A stretch of 64,000 nt of DNA from Hymenobacter jeongseonensis (GTDB lineage: Bacteria; Bacteroidota; Bacteroidia; Cytophagales; Hymenobacteraceae): contig NZ_JADQDQ010000002.1 of NCBI RefSeq assembly GCF_015694725.1, forward strand, positions 620,001 to 684,000, written 5' to 3'. Below are positions 26,606 to 37,162 of this stretch, piece by piece; position 1 is the stretch's first letter; the number at the start of each line of letters is the position of its first letter. Position numbers and translations under genes: made by a program. A model generated the notes under the pieces. The model made no database searches, was not told the origin of the DNA, and saw only the letters and a program-made list of their open reading frames with translations.

Positions 26606-27385
26606 ATGGCTTATTTTGTTGCGAAGCACTCCATTGTGCGCACCATTTGGGGCAAGGCCGACACCGTGCTGTTCATTTTTGCAGGCGCGGCGGCCGAGTT
26701 CGCCCTCAACAAGGCCGTGGATTGGCTCTATTTCACCGGCCGCCTGCCCGCCGACCCGCTGGCCCGGCTGTTTTCGACGGTGGAGTACTCCCGCAAAATC
26801 CTGTATTCCACGCAGGCCGATGCCGAGCGGGCCATCGACACTATTGCCGCCATTCATGGTGCCGTGGAAGCCAAGCGCGGCATGGCCATTCCGGACTGGG
26901 CCTACCGCGACGTCCTGTTTCTGCTCATCGACTATTCCATCCGCGCCTTTGAGGTCCTGGAGCGGCCGTTAACTACCGTCGAAAAGGAAGAAATTTTCGA
27001 CGTGTTTGCCCGCGTGGGGCGGCGCATGGGCATTGTTGGCCTGCCCGCCACTTATACCGAATGGCTGCCCGTGCGCCAGCAACACTTGGCCACCGACCTG
27101 GAGTACAGCCGTTTCACGGCCGATTTATATCAGCAGTACCGCAAGCACTTGGGGCCGTTTCGCTACTGGCTGCTGCGCCACGGCCAACGCCTGGTGGTGC
27201 CCGCCACCGTGCGCGACCTCCTGCAGCTGGGCACCACTTCCTGGGTGCGGCCCGTGGTGCCGGTGTATCGCCGCACCCAGCAATTGGCGCTGGGGCGCTG
27301 GATGAAGGCCTCAATGTTACCTGCTGCTCACCGCGCCCAAATTCAGGCCTTGGATGACGAACCTACCAGTGCGCTAGCGTATTAA
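26606..27385 (+). CDS. Oxygenase MpaB-like protein (DUF2236)
   Basis: A 259-residue protein of the DUF2236/MpaB type, the family that includes the latex-clearing oxygenase Lcp and ER-bound MpaB. Recognisable features are the N-terminal WGKADTVLFIFAGAAAEFAL, the helix TQADAERAIDTIAAIHGAVE, whose H is a potential haem ligand, and DWAYRDVLFLLIDYSIRAFE. The second half has LPATYTEWLPVRQ and a helical tail. Haem binding in this family is established for some members only, so a redox role is plausible but not proven. It lies downstream of the amylase by about 110 nt, on the same strand, and is followed by palindromic element B. Confidence 0.8.
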   Translation: MAYFVAKHSIVRTIWGKADTVLFIFAGAAAEFALNKAVDWLYFTGRLPADPLARLFSTVEYSRKILYSTQADAERAIDTIAAIHGAVEAKRGMAIPDWAYRDVLFLLIDYSIRAFEVLERPLTTVEKEEIFDVFARVGRRMGIVGLPATYTEWLPVRQQHLATDLEYSRFTADLYQQYRKHLGPFRYWLLRHGQRLVVPATVRDLLQLGTTSWVRPVVPVYRRTQQLALGRWMKASMLPAAHRAQIQALDDEPTSALAY

Positions 27386-27417
27386 GTTCAATTTTATAAA
27401 TCCTCTAACAGCCAAGT

Positions 27418-27529
27418 CCGTCATGCAGAGCGCAGCGAAGCATCTCGCGTGCCGCCACTAAAATCAAACCTATAAAAACATATAAATTAGTTAAACGAGC
27501 GAGATGCTTCGCTGCGCTCTGCATGACGG
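27418..27529. repeat. Palindromic repeat element B
   Basis: Perfect 31-bp arms (27418-27448 and 27499-27529) around an AT-rich 50-nt loop. The outer ends read CCGTCATGCAGAGCGCAGCG, close to the GTCATGCTGAGC ends of element A. It occupies the gap between the convergent MpaB-like and S9A genes. Confidence 0.85.
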
Positions 27530-27569
27530 TTCTTGTGTAAAGGTTCTAATGGCCTTTTCATTCACAATA

Positions 27570-27608
27570 AAAAAAGCCGGCGGCCCCAAGGGAGCCGCCG
27601 GCTTTTTT
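27570..27608. terminator. Terminator between convergent genes
   Basis: GCCGGCGGC and GCCGCCGGC pair around a short loop, flanked by an A run and a T run, so it can stop transcription from both sides. It lies 20 nt beyond the S9A stop codon. Confidence 0.85.
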
Positions 27609-27627
27609 GCTTTGATTCCGCTACGGA

Positions 27628-29751
<2,124 letters not shown>

Positions 29752-29916
29752 AGAGTGAGGTTGGTGAGAATTTAAGGCAAATTAAGCGGTAGCCGCCACA
29801 GGTGCGCCATCCCCCGCGCCCGAGGCCGGACCGGCCAGGCAGCCGCCGTGGCGCGCCGCGCCGCTAACGCAAACCGGCCGTTACTTTGGCTACCCAAAGT
29901 GACCCTTCCGAAACCC

Positions 29917-31101
29917 ATGCGTCCGTTTTTCTTCCTGTCCGTGTTGCTCTGCCTGGCCGGCTGCGACCAGAAATCTACCTCGCAGCAGGAAGCCGCCCCG
30001 CCCCAGACAACGCCGGCGCCGCCCGCGCCCGCCGCCATCGCCCCGCCGCGCCCGCTGGCCTTTGCCGATACGGCTGCTCCGTACACCACGCTCCCCGGCT
30101 TTTTCGATTCGGTGAAGGTGGCCCCGCAGGTACGCATCAACGGCACCGTGTTTCGCCTCCAAACCACGGCCCAGACCGACAGCACCCGCCCGCTACGCTA
30201 CGCCTTGCCGCCCACCGCTTACGTGGACGGCTCAACCGATGATTCCACCCAAAGCAACGTCGTTACCGGCTTTGAAGGCACCTACACCTTCCGGCTGTTG
30301 CGGCCCGATGGCAAACCCCAGTTCGTGCAAAAGCTCCTAAAATCAGCCTTTGGGGCAGCCGTTGGGAAGGACATGGCAGTGGAAGCGGCGGCGATGCCTC
30401 CGGTGTTTTCGGGCTACTTGCCGGCCTTCAACGCCCTGGCATTCGAGTTGAGCTTTTACCCCCCGGACAGCGATGCCGGCGGCGAGTTACTCCTGCTCCT
30501 GGACGCCACTACCGGGCGCGTCATCCACAAGGAGCTGGCGCGTTGGATGTCGGGTTGCAACTCGGAAACAGCGCTTTCCCCGAATGGTCGCACGCTGCTT
30601 ACCAGCACCGAAATTCTGCAATCCAACGGCCGGAGCACCGAAATCGATAACATACCCGGCCGTGAGGTAGCGGGCACCTTGCTGGTGAACGACCAAACGG
30701 TGCTGGTGGCTTACACGGGCGGGTACGACAACAAAGGCGAACACCTTCCACTAAAGGGACCCAATGCCGAATTGATGAACTTGAACGGGCGCCGCCTGGC
30801 AGCCTTCAACCTGGAAAGCATAGACGGCGGCCTCGGCTCCCGCATGCTCTCCAAGTACGTAGGGCAAACCCGCAGCCACTACCTCTTCGACGAAGCCAAT
30901 GGCAAAGTGGGAATCATCTCGGCGGAGAAGCCCGTTCCGGCGCGCATTCTAAAGTTGAGTCAAATACCCATTTTTCGCGCGCCGCTCCGCCCCACAGAAG
31001 TACGCATTCACTTTGCTATCGAAACGGGCACCCGGGCTGCTTTTTATATTGACACCGTGAGCGGCAACCTGCGCCAGCGCGTCAGCAAGCCCAGCTATTA
31101 A
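29917..31101 (+). CDS. Lipoprotein of unknown function
   Basis: ATG 29917 is chosen because it begins a lipoprotein signal, MRPFFFLSVLLCLAGC, with lipobox LAGC; the longer frame from 29848 has no function as a leader. The mature part (394 residues in all) has a Pro/Ala/Gln-rich linker and then beta-strand-rich sequence with repeats of LLLLLDATTGRVIHKELARW and NDQTVLVAYTGG type, suggesting a propeller-like fold, but no family motif is recognised. It ends 44 nt before the membrane-protein gene at 31146 and may be co-transcribed. A -7-like TTACTTTG lies at 29880-29887. Confidence 0.65.
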   Translation: MRPFFFLSVLLCLAGCDQKSTSQQEAAPPQTTPAPPAPAAIAPPRPLAFADTAAPYTTLPGFFDSVKVAPQVRINGTVFRLQTTAQTDSTRPLRYALPPTAYVDGSTDDSTQSNVVTGFEGTYTFRLLRPDGKPQFVQKLLKSAFGAAVGKDMAVEAAAMPPVFSGYLPAFNALAFELSFYPPDSDAGGELLLLLDATTGRVIHKELARWMSGCNSETALSPNGRTLLTSTEILQSNGRSTEIDNIPGREVAGTLLVNDQTVLVAYTGGYDNKGEHLPLKGPNAELMNLNGRRLAAFNLESIDGGLGSRMLSKYVGQTRSHYLFDEANGKVGIISAEKPVPARILKLSQIPIFRAPLRPTEVRIHFAIETGTRAAFYIDTVSGNLRQRVSKPSY

Positions 31102-31145
31102 GCTGCCACCGGCGCTACCTGCTTCCTCTTAATCCCTCCTGCCGC

Positions 31146-32591
31146 GTGCTGCAACGAAACTGGCATTACCTGCTGCTGCTGTTCCTCTTATTTGATTTCG
31201 GGTACTCGTTCTGGCACTACCTGCAGTTTCCGCTCGACGGTGACCTGGCGCCCGTGGTGTGGCCCAGCGAGCCCTATACGCCAGTGCTGCACGACCCGTT
31301 TGGGCTGGGGCCGCTGCTGCGCCAGGAGCGGTACCCGGCGCCCAACCGCTTCTTTGCCCATTACTTTCTCTTCGCCTACTTCCGGCACGTGCCGCTGTGG
31401 CTGCACCCGGTGCTGAGCCCACTCAATAGCCTGTACGCAGCCTGCGCGCTGCTGAAGCTGGCCGTGCACGGCCTGCTGGTGTACGTGCTGGCGGTAGCCA
31501 TCAGCAACCAGCGCAATGTGCTGAGCCCGGGGTTTCTGCTCGCGGCCGCACTGGTGGCACCGCTGTTTCAAACGGCCGGCTTCAACAGCCAGATGGGGGT
31601 AGTTGACGCGTCGATTACCTACACCGGGTTTTACGCCTTATCCATGAGCCTGCTGCTGCTGTTCTTCCTGCCGTTTCTGCGGGCGGCGCTGCACGGCGAG
31701 CCGCTGCGGGTGTCGTGGCTGAGCTACGTAGGGCTGCTGGGCCTAGCGGTGGTGCTGGCGTTTCATGGCACCGCGGCTTCGTCCACGGGGCTGGTCGTTT
31801 GCCCGGCCGTGCTGCTGCTGAGTTGGTACCGCGCCTTTTCCCTGCTCCCGGCCAACGGTTCGGTACTAACCCGGTCCCGCCAGGCATTGGGCCAGCTGCC
31901 GCGGCCGCTGCTGGTGTTTGGGCTGTTCAGCGCATTTTGTCTGTATTCGATGTATGTCGGACTCTACAACCTGGAAAACGACTGGTCGACGCTGCCCATA
32001 GCCCAGCGCTACGGGCGGCTGCCGCTGGGCGTGTACTACCAGCTCACGGGCAAGCTCGGCTTTCCGATGCTGCTGGTCCTACTGCTGTCCAGTGCCTACC
32101 TCATCAGCCGCCAGCCCCGCACGCCCGCCAGTACTCGGGTGCGCACGGCGCTGAAATGGGCGGCATTGTTTGCGCTGGCGTACGTGCTGCTGCTGCCGCT
32201 GGGCGGCTACCGCGCCTACCGCGAATACATCCTGCGCCGCGACAGTATTTTGCCCGTTACCCTGGTCCTTATCGGCTGTTTTGGCCTGACGGCTCACTAC
32301 CTGCTCACCCACTTGCCAAAGCCGGCCCGGTGGCGCTACGCGGCGCTAGTGGGCGTGGGCTTGGGCATCTTCACGTTCACCGACCGCTACAAAAGCAGCC
32401 AGGGCAATGCCTGCGAGCGGGACTTGTTTGCCCGGCTGGCGCAGTCGCCCGCCCCCATTGTGCAACTGCCCGCCACCTGCACCATGATGGACTGGCAGCC
32501 GCTCACCGACTACCGAAAATCCGAGCTCAACGGCTGGATGCTGCACTATTGGGGCATCACCAAAACGCCCAAGCTTTATTATCAGCAATAA
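31146..32591 (+). CDS. Polytopic membrane protein, unknown (glycosyltransferase-like topology)
   Basis: A 481-residue integral membrane protein starting at a GTG (31146). About ten or eleven membrane segments are visible, e.g. LLLLFLLFDFGYSFWHYL, LLLLFFLPFLRAAL, LLVLLLSSAYLIS and WAALFALAYVLLLPLGGYRA. An acidic loop with DGDLAP lies after the first segment, and a soluble tail ends KTPKLYYQQ. The layout resembles bacterial glycosyltransferase-like or polymer-assembly membrane proteins, but I see no decisive motif. Its stop is 7 nt from the stop of the convergent dehydrogenase gene at 32599. Confidence 0.65.
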   Translation: MLQRNWHYLLLLFLLFDFGYSFWHYLQFPLDGDLAPVVWPSEPYTPVLHDPFGLGPLLRQERYPAPNRFFAHYFLFAYFRHVPLWLHPVLSPLNSLYAACALLKLAVHGLLVYVLAVAISNQRNVLSPGFLLAAALVAPLFQTAGFNSQMGVVDASITYTGFYALSMSLLLLFFLPFLRAALHGEPLRVSWLSYVGLLGLAVVLAFHGTAASSTGLVVCPAVLLLSWYRAFSLLPANGSVLTRSRQALGQLPRPLLVFGLFSAFCLYSMYVGLYNLENDWSTLPIAQRYGRLPLGVYYQLTGKLGFPMLLVLLLSSAYLISRQPRTPASTRVRTALKWAALFALAYVLLLPLGGYRAYREYILRRDSILPVTLVLIGCFGLTAHYLLTHLPKPARWRYAALVGVGLGIFTFTDRYKSSQGNACERDLFARLAQSPAPIVQLPATCTMMDWQPLTDYRKSELNGWMLHYWGITKTPKLYYQQ

Positions 32592-32598
32592 GCCGGGC

Positions 32599-33939
32599 CT
32601 AGCGGGCCACGCTCACGCGCCAGATGCGGTCGGCGGCATCGTCGGCCACTAGCATGGAGCCGTCGGGCAATACGGTGACGCCCACGGGGCGCCCGTAGGC
32701 ATTTTTCGAGTCGCCGCCGGCCAGAAAGCCCGTGAGAAAATCCTCGGGCGGACCGCTGGGCTTGCCATTGGCAAAGGGCACGAACACGACTTTGTAGCCC
32801 GAAAAAGCCGAGCGGTTCCAGGAGCCGTGCTGGCCGATGAAGGCGCCGTTGTGGTACTTGGCGGGGAAAGCCGTTTGGTCATAGAAAGCCAACCCCAGCG
32901 AGGCCGTGTGCGCACCCAGGGGTACTTCGGGCACCAAGGTTTTCTGCACCAAATCCGGCCGCTCGCCCTTGCGGCGCGGGTCTTCGTTTTGGCCAAAATA
33001 GGCGTAGGGCCAGCCGTAAAAGCCGCCTTCGCGTACGCTGGTCAGGTAGTCGGGCACCAGCTCATCGCCGAGCTCGTCGCGCTCGTTCACGGCCGTCCAG
33101 AGGGTGTTGGTGCCGGGGGCCCAGTCCATGCCCACGGGGTTGCGCAGGCCGGCGGCGTAGATTTTCTCCCCGCTGCCATCGGGATTAATTTGCAGGATGT
33201 TGGCCCGGCGCACTTCGTTTTCGGGTCCGTTTTCCTGCACGTTGCTGCCCGAGCCCACACTCACGTAAATCTTCGACCCGTCGGCATTGGCCAGCAGGTT
33301 GCGGGTCCAGTGGTTGTTGTAACCGCCGGCGGGCAGGCCGAGGATTTTCTGGCCTTCGCCCGTGATTCTGGTAGCGCCCGGCTGGTACGGAAAGCGCAGC
33401 ACACCGTCGGTATTGGCCACGTAGAAAAAATTACCCAGCACCAACATTCCGAAGGGCTGGTTCAGGCCGGCGGCAAAGGTGGTGCGCACATCGGGCCGGC
33501 CGTCCTTATTCGTATCCCGGAAAAGGGTGATGCGATTGGCGCTGCTTGGCCGCAACGACTTGGATTTGTCCAGATTCAGCTTGGCCACTACTTTCCTGGG
33601 CGTGGTGGTGGGCACGGTGCTCGACTCGGCCACCAGCACGTCGCCATTCGGCGTCACGTATATCCAGCGCGGGCTTTGCATCTCGGCGGCGTATTCGGCC
33701 ACCACGAAGCCCGCGGGGGCCGTTGGCGTTTTGCCGGCGGGCCAGGGCTCGATGTTGACGCGGTTGGACACCGACTTGGTGGTGTAGGGCGCGGGCAAGC
33801 GCAGGGAATCGACGGCGGGCGTGGTCACGGTTTGGGCCGGCGTGGTAGCCGCCGCCGCTTGCTTTTCCTGCTTGCTGGGGCCGCCACACGCGACCAGGAG
33901 CCCAAGGCCGGCCAGCAGCAAATTAGTTTTATGCGTCAT
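32599..33939 (-). CDS. Sorbosone dehydrogenase-like quinoprotein lipoprotein
   Basis: A 446-residue product from ATG 33939, with lipobox LLVACGG (signal MTHKTNLLLAGLGLLVAC). The mature protein is a six-bladed propeller of the PQQ-dependent sugar dehydrogenase / sorbosone dehydrogenase type: FVVAEYAAEMQSPRWIYVTP, LFRDTNKDGRPDVRTTFAAG, LNQPFGMLVLGNFFYVANTD, YNNHWTRNLLANADGSKIYV, AGLRNPVGMDWAPGTNTLW, GGFYGWPYAYFGQ, and GQHGSWNRS. Such proteins oxidise sugars in the periplasm with PQQ or may be redox-inactive. No pqq genes are in the window, so cofactor supply is unknown. The in-frame codon at 33984 would place extra residues before the signal and is rejected. Confidence 0.85.
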   Translation of the reverse strand: MTHKTNLLLAGLGLLVACGGPSKQEKQAAAATTPAQTVTTPAVDSLRLPAPYTTKSVSNRVNIEPWPAGKTPTAPAGFVVAEYAAEMQSPRWIYVTPNGDVLVAESSTVPTTTPRKVVAKLNLDKSKSLRPSSANRITLFRDTNKDGRPDVRTTFAAGLNQPFGMLVLGNFFYVANTDGVLRFPYQPGATRITGEGQKILGLPAGGYNNHWTRNLLANADGSKIYVSVGSGSNVQENGPENEVRRANILQINPDGSGEKIYAAGLRNPVGMDWAPGTNTLWTAVNERDELGDELVPDYLTSVREGGFYGWPYAYFGQNEDPRRKGERPDLVQKTLVPEVPLGAHTASLGLAFYDQTAFPAKYHNGAFIGQHGSWNRSAFSGYKVVFVPFANGKPSGPPEDFLTGFLAGGDSKNAYGRPVGVTVLPDGSMLVADDAADRIWRVSVAR

Positions 33940-34047
33940 TCGGGGAAGTAATAGCGAAGCCAATGCACGAAGCCCAGTGAGCAAGCCCGCGGCTTACCGT
34001 AGTACTTATCCCCTCAAAAATTGGTTGCCGCCCGCAGTTGCCGGCCC

Positions 34048-34443
34048 CTACTCCGCTAGCAGTCCTTGCTCGCGCAGCCAGTCAAAAATCAGCTGGTCCA
34101 CGGCCGATACCTCGGGCCGGTGGCGGTAGGTGAGCCACACCACTTCTTCGATTTCGGCGGCGGCTTGCAGCGTGCCCGTGTAGCGGGCGCGGTAGCAGGT
34201 CATGCGCACCAGCACGCCGGCGGGGTGGCCATGGGCCGGGGCTTCAAACGTGCTGACGTATGCCAGGCTGGCCGGGTCGAGGGCCACAGTCAGTTCTTCG
34301 TTGATTTCGCGTAGCAGGGTCTGCTGGTCGGTTTCGCCGGCCTCGCGCTTGCCGCCGGGGATGTAGTACCGGTCTTTGCCGCGGCTGCGGGTGCTCAGCA
34401 GGTGGCCGTTGTGCAGGTGCAGCCAGGCAATTTTGTCAATCAT
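34048..34443 (-). CDS. Nudix hydrolase
   Basis: A 131-residue single-domain enzyme that hydrolyses nucleoside diphosphate-linked substrates. The Nudix box is complete: GGKREAGETDQQTLLREINE followed by EL, giving G-x5-E-x7-R-E-x2-E-E. The preceding YYIPGG is the usual strand. The substrate cannot be told from sequence; similar small Nudix proteins clean up oxidised nucleotides or dinucleotide alarmones. It is a lone gene, divergent from the region before the DISM gene. Confidence 0.93.
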   Translation of the reverse strand: MIDKIAWLHLHNGHLLSTRSRGKDRYYIPGGKREAGETDQQTLLREINEELTVALDPASLAYVSTFEAPAHGHPAGVLVRMTCYRARYTGTLQAAAEIEEVVWLTYRHRPEVSAVDQLIFDWLREQGLLAE

Positions 34444-34803
34444 GCAGCAGGGTAACGAAATTCATGAGCCCCACGTTTGAAAGCGTTTTCTACGCTCCAG
34501 GTTTACGAAGCTGTCGGCGGCGCCGGGAATGGAAGTTGAAACGGGGTCAAGACGCCTTGTTTTGGCAGCCATCTGCAACGCTGCTGGCCGGCCCAAATTG
34601 GGCTGCGCCTACGCTCGCTGGCACCCCTGCGGCCCGATTTGCTTACTTTGTGCGGCCAAAGCGTGGGCGCACGCATGCCCGGCGCACCGGCACCAGCTTG
34701 CGAACAACTTGGCCCGTTTCATCTCTTCCCTGAACTCGTCCTTAACTAGACAAATTTTTAATTACCAGTGTTTTGCATAAGATAAAACATGATTTAATAA
34801 TAC
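34444..34803. promoter_or_regulatory. Intergenic region upstream of the DISM sensor, no gene
   Basis: A plus-strand frame at 34464-34733 is not credible as a protein (Arg/Pro-rich, shadow-like). A -7-like TTACTTTG lies at 34641-34648, and the stretch from about 34740 to 34803 is AT-rich and probably holds the promoter of the gene at 34804. Confidence 0.35.
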
Positions 34804-36735
34804 ATGAATAGTAGGTTCCCGGTGGTGTTGCCGACCAACGCCTCCTTTGTGCAAAAGACGTTGTGCGTCCTCCTTTTCGTCCTTCTGGCGGGGTTGAGGC
34901 CCGTTGCGGCGCAGTCTGCGGCGGGCGGGGTAAGCACTGTCGGCACGGAAGTGGTGCGCATCGGCGTGTTGCCGGACAATAACTATTCCTGGGAACGAAT
35001 CCGGACCGATACCTCCCTGGTATTTGCGCAATCCGACTCGCTTTTTCCGGCGCGGGCCTACCGATATTGGCTTAAAATAGAAGCCATTAACCGGAGCCGC
35101 TACGCCGAAGCCACCCGGCTGACGGTGTTGCCCAACATCGACAACACCCTTTTCTATTTCAACGAAGATGCCCAGGCCTGGATTAGCCAGCGGGCCGGCC
35201 TAGCAGTGGCCACCGACACCAAACGGATGAAAGGGCGGCTGCCGCTGCTGGTGCAGGGCCGCTCCACCGCTATTTTTTACGTGCTGGTGAATCTGGGCCG
35301 GAAAGCGGCGCTGCCCCCGGCGATTTCCGTGCGGGCGGATTTGGAAAAAGAATCGGCCGCGCAGGAAACAGAGCGCTATTTCAGTATAGCGTGGGCGGTG
35401 TCGGTGGCGGTGCTGCTGCTGCTGCTACTCACCAACCTGCACGTTTACGCCCGCTCACGGGACCGCACCACCTTGTATTATATCTGCACTCAGGTGGGCG
35501 CGGCGCTGTATATCACGGCATACCGCGGCTTTTTTCGGGTCCTTTTTCCGGCTCCGGTCTTTAGCATGGTTGTTTTGCCCTCCGGCATCACCTACGCCTA
35601 CACGCTGAACAATGTGCTGATGCACCTGAGCGTGGTGCTGCTGCTCATGGGCTTCGTGCAGATGACCCGCGCCTACCTGCCCACACGGGCCCGGCTGCCG
35701 CGGCTGGATGCCGGGTTGCGCTACGCGCTGGGGGGCTACGTGGCGTTCACCGTGGTGGTGGGACTGGTCAATACCACCGGATTTCACCTAAACAACTACA
35801 CCCTGCTGCTCGACAACATTCTGGTGCTGGGGGTGCTGAGCCTCTTGCTGGTCACGACCGTGGTAGCCTACCTGCGCCGGCTGCCGTTGGCCCGCATTTA
35901 CTTGCTAGCCAATGTATTGCCGCTGCTTTTTATAATCAGCGTGGCCGTGCATCACGTAGTACTGGGCTTCAACAACGATGGCAGCTTATTGCTGCCCGAC
36001 CTGGCGGTGGTATCGCACGCGCTGTGTTTTTCGGCCGCCATCAGCATTCGCCTCCAAAACCTGCAACGCAGCCTGCTGACCAAAGAGCAGGAGGCCCATC
36101 ACCTGGCCCTCGATATCCGGCAGAAGGAGCTGCGGAACCGGGAAATAGCCTGGGAAAACCAACAAATCCAGGTGGCCTTCGGAAGAATGGAGCGGCGGCA
36201 GAAGGCCAGCGAGCTAGAAACCCAACAGCTGAGCGTGGACATCCAGCAGCAGCAATCCTCCAACCAAGACTTGCAGGAAAAGCTGGAAACCAACCAGCGC
36301 GAGCTGGCCTCCACCACCCTGTATGTGGCCCAGAAAAACGCCCTGCTGGCCGAGCTCAAGCTGCAGATTGAGGAGATGAACGCGCAGAATCCGCACAAGC
36401 AAAAGGAGCTGTCCGGCATCAAATCCATTCTGCAAACCAACCTGTACCTCGACGACGACTGGACCCGTTTTAAGCTACACTTCGAGCAGGTGCACCCGCG
36501 CTTTTTCGAAGAGCTGCAAGCCAAGTACCCGGCCCTGACCAAAAACGAGCTGCGGCTGTATAGCTATTTCCACATCAATCTTTCGACCAAGGAAATTGCC
36601 GCCCTCCTGAACATCGACCCGGCCAGCGTGCGCCGGGCCAAAACCAGGCTCTATAAAAAGATTGCCGCGGCCAACAACGAGCCCGGCTTGGCCCCGCCCG
36701 ATGAGGAGGCCGACGCGCAGCTGGCGGAAGCCTAG
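34804..36735 (+). CDS. 7TMR-DISM membrane sensor with C-terminal HTH
   Basis: A 643-residue regulator. Order: signal peptide (to about 37); a beta-rich extracytoplasmic sensor (about 50-190) resembling the 7TMR-DISM extracellular module; seven membrane helices (about 200-425, beginning SIAWAVSVAVLLLLLLTNLH); a long Gln/Glu-rich coiled coil (about 430-550); and a HTH of the LuxR/tetratricopeptide-regulator type near 590-640 (LTKNELRLYSYFHINLSTKE, then IAALLNIDPASVRRAKTRLY). There is no kinase, GGDEF or phosphatase output. Such proteins are thought to act as membrane-tethered transcription regulators. It is immediately upstream of the surface-fibre genes from 37163, with a long hairpin between. 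Confidence 0.88.
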   Translation: MNSRFPVVLPTNASFVQKTLCVLLFVLLAGLRPVAAQSAAGGVSTVGTEVVRIGVLPDNNYSWERIRTDTSLVFAQSDSLFPARAYRYWLKIEAINRSRYAEATRLTVLPNIDNTLFYFNEDAQAWISQRAGLAVATDTKRMKGRLPLLVQGRSTAIFYVLVNLGRKAALPPAISVRADLEKESAAQETERYFSIAWAVSVAVLLLLLLTNLHVYARSRDRTTLYYICTQVGAALYITAYRGFFRVLFPAPVFSMVVLPSGITYAYTLNNVLMHLSVVLLLMGFVQMTRAYLPTRARLPRLDAGLRYALGGYVAFTVVVGLVNTTGFHLNNYTLLLDNILVLGVLSLLLVTTVVAYLRRLPLARIYLLANVLPLLFIISVAVHHVVLGFNNDGSLLLPDLAVVSHALCFSAAISIRLQNLQRSLLTKEQEAHHLALDIRQKELRNREIAWENQQIQVAFGRMERRQKASELETQQLSVDIQQQQSSNQDLQEKLETNQRELASTTLYVAQKNALLAELKLQIEEMNAQNPHKQKELSGIKSILQTNLYLDDDWTRFKLHFEQVHPRFFEELQAKYPALTKNELRLYSYFHINLSTKEIAALLNIDPASVRRAKTRLYKKIAAANNEPGLAPPDEEADAQLAEA

Positions 36736-36765
36736 CGCCCCCAATACCCCGTGTTTGGCCCGTGG

Positions 36766-36827
36766 GGCCGCGCCCAGCGGCCTGACTCCCGACCGACCAG
36801 CCCGGAATCAGGCCGCTGGGCGCGGCC
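36766..36827 (+). terminator. Hairpin after the DISM gene
   Basis: Perfect 20-bp arms with a 22-nt loop, starting 31 nt past the DISM stop. There is no T run. Confidence 0.65.
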
Positions 36828-36872
36828 GTGTGCCAGAAAATTAACGCGCTTTCATACAAGGTGTTGCACAGG

Positions 36873-36934
36873 GTGTACACACTTTGTCTACGCTCTGTTT
36901 TAGGGAATTGGTCCTGCTAAGCCGGACTATTGCT
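36873..36934 (+). promoter_or_regulatory. Conserved leader block, copy 1
   Basis: GTGTACACACTTTGTCTACG opens a block repeated nearly intact upstream of the gene at 44877 (44486-44546). Both copies also share CGGACTATTGC about 35-40 nt later. The start of this copy contains the palindrome GTGTACAC. It lies roughly 290 nt before ATG 37163 and is a likely promoter or operator for the fibre genes. Confidence 0.6.
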
Positions 36935-37162
36935 GCACGTAGCAAGTGTCGTCCACTCATCGCCGTTGCCCTCGCGCATCTACTAACTCGGCATCAGCTC
37001 CACGGGGGGCTGGGCGGCCGCGCCGGAGCCAGAGGTTGGCCCTCGGCTCCGGCGCGGAGGCCATGTGGCGGGCAACATTTTTTAATGAGTTGGGATGAGC
37101 AGCCGGCCAGTGCTAGGCGCTTTCGCTGCTACTGCCTTTCCTGTATTCTCCTCCACACCTTT

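Larger units (their letters stand above)
36736..37162. promoter_or_regulatory. Long leader region of the fibre locus
   Basis: It contains, in order, a perfect 20-bp hairpin (36766-36785 with 36808-36827, likely ending the DISM transcript), the conserved block at 36873-36934 described separately, and a GC-rich hairpin (37016-37035 with 37041-37062). The in-frame open sequence from 36884 is not a credible N-terminus. Confidence 0.5.

Noticed and set aside
34464..34733. 89-residue plus-strand frame
   Set aside because: It is Arg/Pro-rich, has no motif and no sensible start context; it is probably non-coding.
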